A DNA stretch of 64,000 nt from Ascaphus truei (lineage: Eukaryota; Chordata; Amphibia; Anura; Ascaphidae), in the NCBI GenBank assembly GCA_036426205.1, contig CM071571.1:114886244-114950243 (forward strand), read 5' to 3'. A program made the position numbers and the translations under genes. Positions 23,755 to 32,866 of this stretch are shown here, piece after piece. The number at the start of each line of letters is the position of its first letter. The first letter of the stretch is position 1. Below the pieces are notes generated by a model. It saw only the letters and a program-made list of their open reading frames with translations. It searched no databases and was not told the DNA's origin.

Positions 23755-24269
23755 AAAGGATTTGTGTAAATGTCCCTTTAAGAATAACTACAAAATATTG
23801 TATGCTTTGCTGTTTCTTTGTTTATTTTTTCATTTAGGGTGTTACTTTTGTTTTTGCACCTAGTACTTAATTTTTACACAGCACCAAATGTGTTGACCAT
23901 CCATCTTTGCACACTGCCCTTCCATACTTCTATAGATATTATTATAGCCAATACACTGTATAGACATTTCTACCATAGCTATTCTGTTGCGGATACACAC
24001 ATATCTCTGCACACATTATTATTTTTATTACAAGATCACATTCCACCCACCAATCAGACACCAGCATGTATCACCCATGCACTGCTCTATCCAATCAAAT
24101 ACCATCAATGTACGCCCATATAGGCTGTTGAATATATATTTTCTAATATTCTTCTTTTGTTATGCGATTATACTCCTGGGTATACAGTATCTTGCATCTT
24201 ACTCTATAGTAAATCCAGCTAAAGAATAACTTCGGTGTCTGTGTGTCTTCTGTACGAATTTCCTTAACA
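23755..24269 (+). repeat. endogenous-retrovirus-like 5' LTR
   Basis: AT-rich segment that ends in 'ccttaaca' directly before a primer-binding-site match. The start is set by 'aaaggatttgtgtaaatgtc', which recurs in inverse orientation at 24925-24957 where an env fragment precedes it. The true TG start is probably near 23765. No perfect target duplication was found. Confidence 0.5.
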
Positions 24270-24272
24270 ATT

Positions 24273-24290
24273 TGGTGCTGTGACCCGGAT
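24273..24290 (+). other. primer-binding site, tRNA-His type
   Basis: The 18 bases starting TGGTGCTGTGACCCGGAT follow the LTR end after a 3-base spacer. They match the complement of the tRNA-His 3' end with two mismatches. This is the site where minus-strand DNA synthesis would start in a retrovirus-like element. Confidence 0.7.
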
Positions 24291-24924
24291 GGACGACTCA
24301 CCGGAGCCTTGGAGTACCCTCAGATGGTCTGAGAAACCTGTTATATATACTGTATATTATTTTAAGTCTCTCTTGCTGCCTGAGTTAAGGCTTTATTGTT
24401 CCCTGGTGACGCTCCCTGAAACCTAAAATGTATCAACGAACACAGACACTGTGACTAATTAGGTTATCGTGTTTAGAGATAAATGCAAGATAGCCCATGG
24501 GTAACTCCCATGGAAAGATATCTCTCACATGGGTAAGGGAAGAAATTATGGATATCTTCTCACATGGGTGAGGGAAGAAATTGTTGTATCCAAGTTCAGA
24601 AGGAATTTGAAGTACTAATAGTTTATGGTAAACTGGTAAAATTATGTGATAATGTAAGTCTGGGCACAAAATTAATTTGGCCAGAAGGAGTCAGTTTTAT
24701 GAAGAAGTCATTAAGAAAGTTAAAAAGGAACTAAATGATTGACCCTAGGGAAAATGCAAGGACGATGCCTGGTGAATGTTGATATGTTTCCAGAAAGTGA
24801 GTGACAAACAAAAGTGTATTTCACGTCATGAAAATTTGAAAAGAGAGGTCAAAAGAGGAAATGAAGCATTTGACAAAATACGGACAGAAAAATTAACAAA
24901 GAAACAGCAAAGCATATTTTTTAA
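24291..24924 (+). other. ERV leader / unassigned
   Basis: Follows the primer-binding site. No gag frame was recognised, and the sequence is broken or non-coding up to the head-to-head junction near 24920. Confidence 0.35.
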
Positions 24925-24957
24925 TTATTCTTAAAGGAACATTTACACAAATCCTTT
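24925..24957 (-). repeat. start of an inverted LTR copy
   Basis: 33 bases that are the reverse complement of 23755-23787 with one mismatch. On the minus strand it follows the env fragment, as a 3' LTR start should. The rest of this LTR is missing. Confidence 0.55.
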
Positions 24958-25039
24958 CAGTCCTCCCGTTTCTAATTCTTTATCCCTAAGGATTATAAAG
25001 TATGTGTCCTTGGTCTGTTAATACATCATCAGATATTTT

Positions 25040-25750
25040 CTGAATGTCCTGGGCAAGTGGAAATTTGCTGAAATCATGGTAGAAGGGGGTGTCATCTGAC
25101 ATATGGCATGATTGTAGGAGGAGGAGGTTTGCCGGGTTGAGGATTTATGTGGACATCTGTATACAACATTTCAAACAGCATATGGTCAGTATAATTATAG
25201 CTATACAAAGTACAAACTCTCCAATCAGGATAGCCGCAACATAAACAAGAGCGCAGGTCATTGAAAAGAAAATAGAACGGAACCAGTAAATAATGCTCCA
25301 GTCTTCTTCAGTATGGAGTTGGGAGGCTGTATATTTGACATGTTTGACCAGTTCATGGATAGAGCAGCTGTTTTCAGGTACAAAAGTACAACACTTTTAC
25401 CAATGAATGCACAAGTTCCTCCTTTCTCAGCTAGTACTGTACAGTACATAGTCCACTGCCATTCGATTTTGTAAGGCAACAGTACGTATAGCAACCATTT
25501 CAATAGTCTTTTGCTCCAGAGCGCCTACAGTGTCATTGCTGATTTGTTCCATCAGGTTGACGAAGTCCCGTATTTGATCAGCATTTCATACATTTCATTA
25601 AAGCATATTGAATTTAGATAGAGCCAGAATATATTATAATCTACTATTGTCTTGTTACACATATTTGTCCTCCTTTTCTCTCTAGCACAACTGTTTAGAT
25701 GGCTTTGTAACTTGTCCTTTATTGCTTTGCATTTCAGGATTGTTCTCCTC
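25040..25750 (-). pseudogene. degenerate ERV envelope fragment (TM subunit)
   Basis: On the minus strand the order is consistent with a retroviral transmembrane subunit. A heptad-rich stretch comes first (25560-25470). A conserved alanine/glycine-rich block before a cysteine cluster follows (about 25440-25390). Later comes a long hydrophobic anchor followed by a cysteine pair (about 25240-25140). The frame is broken by stops and by a 14-bp palindrome (GTACTGTACAGTAC, 25434-25447) that appears to include a 10-bp insertion. The second and third cysteines of the usual motif are not seen. It is an old, non-functional copy in reverse orientation to the LTR at 23.8-24.3 kb. Confidence 0.6.
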
Positions 25751-25769
25751 ATTTGGTCAACAGTAGTTT

Positions 25770-26160
25770 CTTCAGCTTAGTGTCTCATGGTATACAATAT
25801 GACAACTCCTGACGAAGCAATCAGCGAAACGCGTAGAGTTGCAGCAGAGAACTTGAGATTGGAAGGACTGGCAAGCTTGGAGCTGATACCAGATACAGTT
25901 GGAACTTCTGCCCTTAGCTGTGACGTGGTAGCAGGAATTGACGCGACGGCAGTGACGCACGCGGAAGTACACAGCAAGGAGCGAGTGAGACGCTTTGAAG
26001 CTGCTTGCACCTGTCCTCCAGATACATCTGCGGTTCTCTCCCCCACCCGATTTTATTTGGGAAAATGTGAGTTCATTATACTTGTGATGATTTTGCATTA
26101 TATCCAGTTCGAATAGTATGCACTATTGCGGTCTCTTTTATTTTTATTTCCATATCCTAC
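25770..26160 (+). repeat. PLE-type terminal repeat with hammerhead motif
   Basis: Contains the best hammerhead-like motif in the window near its 5' side, followed by about 300 bases with no coding resemblance. The ends are not defined. The 3' part of the motif (CGUAGAGUUG) is shared with the copy at 27.53 kb. Confidence 0.5.
25803..25841 (+). ncRNA. hammerhead-ribozyme-like motif (type I), best copy
   Basis: Stem I pairs CAACUC (25803-25808) with GAGUUG (25836-25841), six perfect pairs. The core box CUGACGA (25809-25815) matches CUGANGA exactly. An extra A (25816) and a 2-bp stem II (GC/GC round AAUCA) follow. GAAA is at 25826-25829, then a minimal stem III with the pairs A-U and C-G in GAAACGCGU. 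The cleavage triplet is GUA, ending at 25835. Very short stems II and III are known for PLE hammerheads, which may act as dimers. The extra A before stem II departs from the canonical form but recurs in the other copies. Confidence 0.6.
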
Positions 26161-26815
26161 CTACCTATTGAGGGTTATCCTGGTCTTATCAACTAAAGGG
26201 CTCCAGTCAGAGAGAGAAGGATCTCTGACATGCGATATTATACGGCGATTCTTGTGAGTTCTATTCCTAAAGATTATTAAGAACATTAGCAGTGATTACA
26301 GTCTGCACTATATATGTTTTATTTCTTTTACATATATCACGATTACTCTTCTGCGCTCATCCTCATCTCCAAGCAAAGAAATTACCTGTACCTGGGATTT
26401 GGAACTGTCCCACCAGAGGAAGTTGAGCTGCGTTATACACTTTTTATATTACCTATTCACAGTTTGGTTTAGGGTGTATTTGTGTTTTTTTGTGTGTTTC
26501 AATTATAACACTATTTATCATTATTATCACTTGGGAAGCGCCCTGTCCAATCACCACTCCCCCTCCCCCTCTTTTATACATCTCATGGTATAAAACATAT
26601 TTTATAGACCCAATTTTATTTAATTTTTTTATTCTCAAAATTAGAACCGGTCTTGATCTAGTAGATCTCGACCCTTTAACTTAAAAACCGTGTTTCATAG
26701 CTTTCTTGTGACTCCTTCTTTTTCCTTTGTTTAACGTGTGTATTTGACTAGGCCTTTAGTTTTTGATTCGATCTGTTATGTTACTGTATGTTATTTTAAG
26801 GGGCGGTCTCCTTGT
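26161..26815. other. non-coding interval
   Basis: No gene. It may include the remainder of the PLE-type repeat, since a TATA-rich stretch and 'tttatttttatttcc' text occur, but I cannot place a boundary. Confidence 0.35.
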
Positions 26816-26816
26816 T

Positions 26817-26897
<81 letters not shown>
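26816..26897. repeat. (GA)n microsatellite, about 40 units
   Basis: Uninterrupted alternating GA of about 80 bp. The Arg-Glu and Leu-Ser frames through it are artefacts. Confidence 0.97.
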
Positions 26898-26900
<3 letters not shown>

Positions 26901-26959
26901 CACCTTAACCCTGGCTGTGCAAAAAGCTGTGACCATGCAGCAAGCTTAAGCCTATAGGG

Positions 26960-27600
26960 AACCATGTTAAAAATGGTTTTTGAAGCAAAACGTAGCACTG
27001 TGTGCTCATTTGCATGTCATTTCCCAGAATCCCTTGCTGCAGTGGAAGTGCTGTGTGCTGGGTGATAATGGTGAAAGGCGGGGTTGCAGACCTGCCTAAG
27101 ACATGCAGATGAGCGTACAGTTGTATTTGCATATATATATATGTGTGAACAAAAAACAAACAAAAGCGCAAGCTCCATAGCACGTAACTGAGTAAAAAAT
27201 AAGTACATTTATTTAAAAAATCAGCAACCCATAAGAATGTGCACTTACATGATTTTAAACAGAACCATTCGTGGGAGAGAAATCTCTATTGTGGTCATCT
27301 GCGGTGGGAGGGTGAGTCCAAGGTTTGCAGAGTGGTTTGCAGAGTGGATGTAAACAGCCCAGGTTCACCATGAACTCCTATCCGAAATTGGCAGCAAGAT
27401 ATAAAGGCATCCAATGCCTGCACGTCCTTTGCTCCCTCATACAATGGTTGCTAACACTTGAAATTACCGCCAGCCGGAGCGCAGGGAAGCCAGGGACTCC
27501 AAATACACCAACACAAACGCGATGACGTCACAACTCTACGCATTTCGTCACACTGCGGCGACTTCGTGTGTGTGTATATATATATAGTTGCATGATGTGA
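26960..27600 (-). repeat. PLE-type terminal arm with decayed hammerhead motif
   Basis: The outer end 'aaagcgcaagctccatagcac' (about 27162) resembles the ends at 39.17 kb ('agcgcacgccccatagtg') and 51.09 kb ('agtgctggccccatagcg'). All three are followed by 'taa.tgagt/taacactg'-like text and T-rich sequence. The inner end carries a decayed hammerhead motif at 27531-27575. The 26960-27140 part ('catttgcatgtcatttcccagaatccc') looks like another dispersed repeat. Confidence 0.5.
27531..27575 (-). ncRNA. degenerate hammerhead-like motif
   Basis: Minus strand: stem II pairs GUCGC with GUGAC, followed by GAAAUGCGUA and GAGUUG. The 5' half of the core is replaced by a (TG)n-type expansion (ACACACACGAAG), so it is almost certainly inactive. 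The GAGUUG strand is identical to that of the 25.8-kb copy. Confidence 0.3.
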
Positions 27601-29250
27601 AAGGTGGGTATCGGGCCAGGGTGGCTTAACCCCTTAATTACCTTTGCGGTTATTATCCGATAAGGTGATTAAGGGGTTAGTTGATATCTGAATGTAATTA
27701 CAATGTATTGGCTATGTATTTTGTGGGCAACAGAGGACAAGGATTTTGCTGGCGATGGGGGCTTCTTATTGATGAGGTCAGTAGAACTTTATTTAATTTA
27801 ATATGCTAGGTAATGTGTTTAATAATGGGCAAATAATCTATTATCCCTATCTGGATAATAGTTATTTTGCACATTATTGTACTGTATGTGTTTGGGGGGG
27901 GGGGGGGGGATTGATGTATTGAATGTATAGGTCAGGTTTATTTATTTTACATTCAGGGTTTTTTCCTTTTGGCTCTGCGAGAGACCTCTGGAGACCACCT
28001 GCGGTATCCTCGGGCTTCTCACGAGAATCAGGCTGCGTGGTCCACGGGGGACACCTGCGGGGAAGAACCGGTGGCCCCACATCTGTGGGGGCACCGTGGA
28101 CCCGTAGTGTGCGGGGAAGAACCGGTGGCCCCACATCTGTGGGGGCACCGCGGACCCATAGTGCCCACTCGTGGGTCCCCAGATCCCCGTGGGAACCACC
28201 CGAGGCCCCTCAGACACCTGTGGGTCTGACCTGGGGCCCCCAGACATCTGCGGGCCTACCGTGGGGACCCAATTGTGGTCCACAGTGACCCGCAGAGATC
28301 ACCTGGTTGGCCATGGCGCCTGGCGGGACCCACCAACAGGCCTCCAGAACCTGTATGAAACAAGTTGCTGGTAACCTGTAGGTCTGTGAGGTCACCCGTC
28401 AGGCCCACCGGGGACTCACGTGGGCCTGGGGTATGAACCCTGTATGTAAAAGAATAAATCATGTATTTATGGAGGGGGGCATGTATTTAATAAATAGAAT
28501 GATGTTTATTGTAGGGCTGTGTATTGTTTTTATTGTGGGTACTGGGGGTGGGAGGAGGGTGTATTGGCCCCAAGTGTATGTGGGTAGGCCTCCCGGCTGG
28601 GTATTGGGTGAGGGTTGTTAGGCCTCACGGGGTGGGGGTTAGTGGGGGAGGGTATGTAGGCCTAACGAGTGGTGGGTGAGGGTGGGTTAACCCATTAATG
28701 ACTGTAGCGGTTAATAACCACTATGGTGATTAAGGGGTTAGGGGACATTAAATTGGATGTTTTTATTCTTGTTTCTGTTTTGCAGCATCGGAGGGGGCAT
28801 GGGCAGGATGAAGATGAGGATGGCCTTCATCGTGGCAGCCGGACATGGGTGAGTGCTATATGTATTTAATGTATTTATTGTTCTTTATGTATTTTAAATG
28901 GACAAATGCACTATTATCCATTTGTGAATAATATTAATTGTGCCCATTACTGTATTATATGTTTTAGGGGGGGTGTATTTATTGTAAAGTATTTGTGTTT
29001 TTTTGGGGGGGGGGGCACAGAATTGGTACTGCAGGCCTGCGGTGAACACCCGAGGGCCCCCGCCGGCCTCTAGTATCATTGCTGTGCATCCCAAAAATGA
29101 GATATATGTAATGGGGGTATAGGGGTTGTTGGGGGCACAGGTGGTGTATGTTGTGTATTGCAATGTTTATTGGGGGCAATTGCCTCCAAGAAACATGCTA
29201 TTATGCCTTAACCCCTTCATTGCCTTAGCGGCTATCCGCTATGGTAATGA
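27600..29250 (-). repeat. repeat X, copy 2 (reverse orientation)
   Basis: Holds at least three reversed units with 'ttaaccccttaattacc' (27628), 'ttaacccattaatgac' (28686) and 'cttaaccccttcattgcc' (29207). Each is followed or preceded by a 'gcggtta..' box and a 'gataatagttattttgcacattattgtactgtatgtgttt' region. G-runs (27894-27909 and 29005-29016) match the C-rich boxes of the direct copies. No gene recognised. Confidence 0.6.
28045..28165 (+). repeat. tandem duplication of about 60 bp
   Basis: Two nearly identical units, each with 'gcggggaagaaccggtggcc', 'ccacatctgtgggggcacc' and 'ggacccgtag' (second copy 'ggacccatag'). They lie within a wider GC-rich block (27985-28440) built of 'cctgtgggtc/cctgcgggcc' motifs. 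Confidence 0.8.
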
Positions 29251-29259
29251 AGCAGCATT

Positions 29260-29570
29260 AATATATTTAAATAATATTGTGCGGGAGCAGAGGGTCCCCT
29301 TGAGCTGAACCGCATTGATTTGTTGCTCAGGGACCCCATGCTTCCTGAGTTACAGGCCCCGGTTTGGGGCATCGGTTCCAGTGTCACCGCCATATTTATA
29401 GCGTCCAAGACGCGACGTGGGCTCTATAAAGATGGCGGCAACACTGGCACCCGATGCCCCTTACCGGGGCCTGTAACTCGGGAAGCAGGGGGTCCCTGAG
29501 CACAAATCAATGTGGTTCAGCTCAGGTGACCCCTGCTCCCGCACAATATTATTAAAAATACATTAAGGCT
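29260..29570. mobile_element. foldback MITE, family B, copy 2
   Basis: Long inverted repeat. The left arm runs from 'aataatattgtgcgggagcag' (about 29271) through 'gcttcctgagttacaggccc'. The right arm runs from 'gggcctgtaactcgggaagc' through 'cccctgctcccgcacaat'. The axis is near 29413 in 'tttatagcgtccaagacgcg'. The arms are about 130 bp with few mismatches. Confidence 0.85.
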
Positions 29571-29629
29571 GCTTAATTACCATAGCAGATAGCCGCTAAG
29601 GTAAGGAATGATTATTTATTTATATGTGT

Positions 29630-29911
29630 GTTTTACTCATAGTGTAGATGTGCAGGGGGTCTCCGGAGCTGAACCGCTTTGGTTTTAGGACCGGGGAACC
29701 CCTGCTTCCCGAGATACAGGCCCCTTTATGGGGTGCCGGTATCCCTCTGCTTTGTTTACATTCCGTGGTCACGTGATCGGGACATTTAAATGCAGAGGGA
29801 TACCGGCACCTCATAAAGGTGCCTGTATCTCGGGAAGCAGGGGGTCCCCGGACCTGAAACCAATGCGGTTAAGCTCTGGAGACCCCCTGCACATGTACAC
29901 TTTGAGTAAAA
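29630..29911. mobile_element. foldback MITE, family B, copy 3
   Basis: The arms begin 'ttttactcatagtgtagatg' (about 29629) and end with its complement (to 29911). Inside are 'aacccctgcttcccgagata' and its inverse, and a centre with 'gtcacgtgatcgggacattta'. It lies 60 bp from copy 2 but differs from it in arms and centre, so the two are separate insertions. Confidence 0.85.
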
Positions 29912-29929
29912 GTTGTTTAGAAAGATTTT

Positions 29930-30190
29930 TAATGTGCCGATAATTGCGCAGAGAGAGTGGCTGATCTCTCTCTGCTGCAAACACATATCGGCAGAAACGG
30001 CCTATCGGCAGGTTATCGGGAGCCAAGCTCTTTTATCACCGGCTCATCGGTGTTTTGCTTTCGCAGTCATTCACCAGGGATTCGGCAGGGATTCGGCCCT
30101 TACTGAATACTGCGAGGGCAAATTGCCAAAATCATGCTGATAGGGAACACTTGGCGATTGCATTTTTTCAGCGCTTACTGCATAGATCCC
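29930..30190 (-). repeat. end fragment of the 'GCCGAT' element family
   Basis: The reverse complement of 30100-30190 ('gcagtaagcgctgaaaaaat', 'ttccctatcagcatgattttgg') resembles the left end of the element at 56.55 kb ('gcactaagcgccgg', 'ttcccgataagcatgatttt'). Both stretches are full of 'tgccgat' words. This is therefore a second, truncated member of that family. Confidence 0.55.
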
Positions 30191-30521
30191 CTAGTGGGAA
30201 TAAGTGCTTCAGACATGAAAGTAACAATAGGAAAAGGGGTCCCTGCAGAAGAGCTTACAATCTAAAGTAAGGATAACTTACAGAGACAGTAGGAGGTTAT
30301 TAGGGGTATCTAAAAGGATGTTTTAGGAAAGGTCCTAAAGGTGGAGAGAGACGGTGCCTGTTGGATATTGGGGGAAGAACATACCAGGAGTGCGGGGCAG
30401 TGAGTGAGAAAGGTTTTAGGTCGGAGAGGGCATTAGATACAAAAGGGAGACAGAAGACATCCTTTAGAAGAACACATTAGTCGGGCAGGTGTAAAATGAG
30501 AAATTAGGGCAGAGATGTAAG
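30190..30521 (-). pseudogene. LINE 3' fragment, part 1 (split by the gypsy element)
   Basis: On the minus strand a broken frame reads 'YISALISHF', 'ARLMCSSKGC' and then a 'HCPALLVC'-like block. This is followed by a 3' untranslated part with 'gattgtaagctcttctgcag' and a short tail near 30190. The pattern is that of the C-terminal end of L2/CR1-type LINE ORF2. It continues at 36633-37190 on the other side of the gypsy insertion. Confidence 0.65.
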
Positions 30522-30526
30522 GAGGG
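30522..30526. other. target-site duplication GAGGG (left)
   Basis: Directly abuts the LTR at 30527 and repeats at 36628-36632. Confidence 0.9.
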
Positions 30527-30986
30527 TGTTGCAGGGTACATGCAAACACACGCGCGGGTTCTCTTGATAAGGCTTCTTTATTGAGCCATAAAAATATACA
30601 GCACACAAAAACAAAATAGCTTCTCTTCAGCATACAAAAACAAAATAGCTTCTCTTCAGCAGACAAAAACAAAATAGCTTCTCTTCAGCATAGAAAAGAA
30701 GGCAGCTTCTCTTCAGCATGCAGGACACAGACAGTTCATCACACATGTACTTTGAAAAACAGACCTTATAGCAGTAATCTCTTCAGTATTTCAGTCCTGT
30801 CTCCTGACCAGCTAGCCTGCATGTGTGTACAGCCTGGGGGTTTTAAAACACATTGATTATGAAGCTGGGGTCAGACTTATTAAGCAGCCCTTCTCAACTG
30901 AAACTTAACCTCGTCACTGCTGCAGTGCAAGCCTAAACAAAGGTTTTCCAGGCATATGGCTGGTGACGTTCATTCACCCTGTCACA
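30527..30986 (-). repeat. 3' LTR of the Gmr1-like element
   Basis: On the minus strand it begins TGTGACAGGG and ends CCCTGCAACA. It contains four tandem units of about 28 bp ('acaaaaacaaaatagcttc') at 30602-30720 and an AATAAA signal near 30575. A purine-rich tract ('caggggatgaa' on the minus strand) abuts its upstream edge at 30987-30998. Confidence 0.93.
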
Positions 30987-31402
30987 TTCATCCCCTGTTA
31001 GTGTGTGGCTGGGGCCACGCTGGGCTGAAGCCCGATCCTCCACCCCTTCTCTAGAAAATAAGTCAGCATTTGCATTTTCTTTTCCAGGCCTGTGCTGAAT
31101 CTCAAATGAGAAGGGCTGGAGGGTCATATACCACCTGGTCAATCTAGCATTGGAGTCCTTCATGCTATTTAACCACTTTAATGGAGCATGGTCCGTCACC
31201 AGAGTAAAATGGACTCCTGCCAGGTAATGCCTTAAAGCCTCGATTGCCCACTTTACTGCGAGGCACTCCTTCACAATCACTGAGTAGTTTTTTTCCCTCA
31301 GGAACAATTTCCTACTCAGAAAAAGGATTGGATGTTCCACTCCCTCAAACTGTTGTGACAACACTGCCCCTAGCCCTATCTCTGATGCATCGGTATGCAC
31401 TA
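30933..31402 (-). pseudogene. RNase H domain of gypsy pol, C-terminal end
   Basis: Continues pol on the 3' side of the MITE. 'HTDASEIGLGAVLSQ' (first Asp), 'SRKLFLREKNY', 'ECLAVKWAIEALRHYL' (Glu), 'TDHAPLKW' (Asp) and 'RPGKENANADLFSR' (last Asp region) are the standard Ty3/gypsy RNase H blocks, in order. The frame is open over 155 codons. It ends inside the LTR, which is normal for compact LTR elements. Confidence 0.92.
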
Positions 31403-31799
31403 CACTGGCGACACACTTTATTCGAGCTCGGCTAGTCCCACGAATTCGGGTATACCCGGGTGTATTGAGGTTTGTGACTGTTTTCTGCCCGAGTGCATTG
31501 GGTTATTTTCCAGGCAGGGATTGAAGCATTTTATTCCCGCTGGCTGCAATACTGCACAGTATATATATATATACTGAATTACAATTCATGAATTTATGCC
31601 ATCTGGTAGACACGCGAAGCATTGCAGCCTATTAAATCCTAATCATTATCATTTAACAGATCAGCCGCCCGTCAGCCAGGCATGAACCCCGGCTGGGAAG
31701 GCAAACGCAACGGGGCTTGTCAGAGGTGAGGAGCGGCGCATTCCAGGTATCTGCCAGGTACATACTGGGTATTTGCTCGAATAAAGTGTGTCGGTGCAG
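31403..31799. mobile_element. 397-bp MITE, family C, copy 2, inserted in gypsy pol
   Basis: The same length and ends as the copy at 12065-12461, flanked by TA (31401-31402 and 31800-31801). It separates the reverse transcriptase end from the RNase H start. The pol reading frame on the two sides is continuous once the MITE and one TA are ignored, so the insertion is precise. The two copies differ at only a few positions. Confidence 0.93.
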
Positions 31800-32866
31800 T
31801 ACAAAAGGCCTGTTGAAGTCTGGGCTTCTAAGGATGGGACCCTCTGATAGACACCTTTTTATGTGCTCAAAGGTGCTCTGACACTCCCTTGACCATACCA
31901 CTTGTGTAGGGGCACACTTTTTTGTCAGGTCCGATAATGGGGCTGCAACTTCTGAGTAGTTGGGGATGAACCGCCGATAGTACCCTGCTAAACTCAGCAG
32001 AGAGCATACCTGTGTTTTTGTTTGGGGGTCGGAACTTCTTTCAGGGCAACTACCTTGTCGGCTAGTGGAATTACTTTTCCACCTCCCACTGCATATCCTA
32101 AGTATTTGGTTTCCGCCTTACCTAAGGCACATTTCTTAGGGTTGGCTGTGAGCCCTTCCTCTCTTAGAGGTTTGAGGACCGCTTTCAGCCTATTTAGATG
32201 GGCCCGCCAGTGTTTTGTATAAATGATAATGTCATCTAGATAGGCTGCGGCATAAGCCCTATGGGCTTTATCCATGAGTCTCTGAAATGTGGCCGGGGCT
32301 CCATGCAGTCCAAATGGCATTGTCACAAACTGGTATAAACCAATGGGAGTGGCAAAGGCTGTTTTGCACTTGAACTTTTCCTCTAAAGGTATTTGCCAAT
32401 ATCTTTTGTTAAAGTCTAGAGTGGATATATATTCCGCGTTACCAAGGGCGTTAATTAACTCGTCCACCCTTGGCATCGGATATGCGTCAAACTTGGATAC
32501 AGCATTGACCTTTTGGAGGTCCACACAAAATCTTACCTTCCCATCATGTTTAGGGACCATAACAAGTGGACTACACTACTCACTGAATGATTCCTCAATC
32601 ACTCCTAAGTGTAACATTTCTTATACCTCCTTCTCTACCAGGGCCCTACGACTTTCAGGCAACCTATAAGGACGGGAACGTACTTTTACCCCAGGTTCTG
32701 TCTCAATCACATGTGAAATTAAATTCGTTTGCCCTGGCAAATCAGAAAAAACATAATGGAATTGTGTAATTATTTCTAACAAGTCCCCTTTTTGTTCAGA
32801 GGACAACTGTCTACCCATTGGGATTTTATCGTCACCCACGATGTTCTCCTGTGGGGCTGAGGACAC
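31800..32866 (-). pseudogene. reverse transcriptase domain of gypsy pol
   Basis: In minus-strand order: 'EPGVKVRSRPYRLPESRR' (32700-32640) is the usual lead-in. 'MVPKHDGKVRFCVDLQKVN' starts the next open frame at 32560. 'LDFNKRYWQIPL', 'FVTMPFGLHGAPATFQRLMD' and 'AAYLDDIIIYT' (catalytic Asp pair) follow. The thumb or connection part comes after and runs to the MITE boundary with 'ILRSPDFNRPF'. There are stops near 32610 and 32570 and a frameshift near 31990. The enzyme would copy the element RNA. The gene is broken here. Confidence 0.92.

Noticed and set aside
27923..28288. Overlapping Pro/Gly-rich frames on both strands
   Set aside because: They follow from GC-rich internal repeats within repeat X; no domain.
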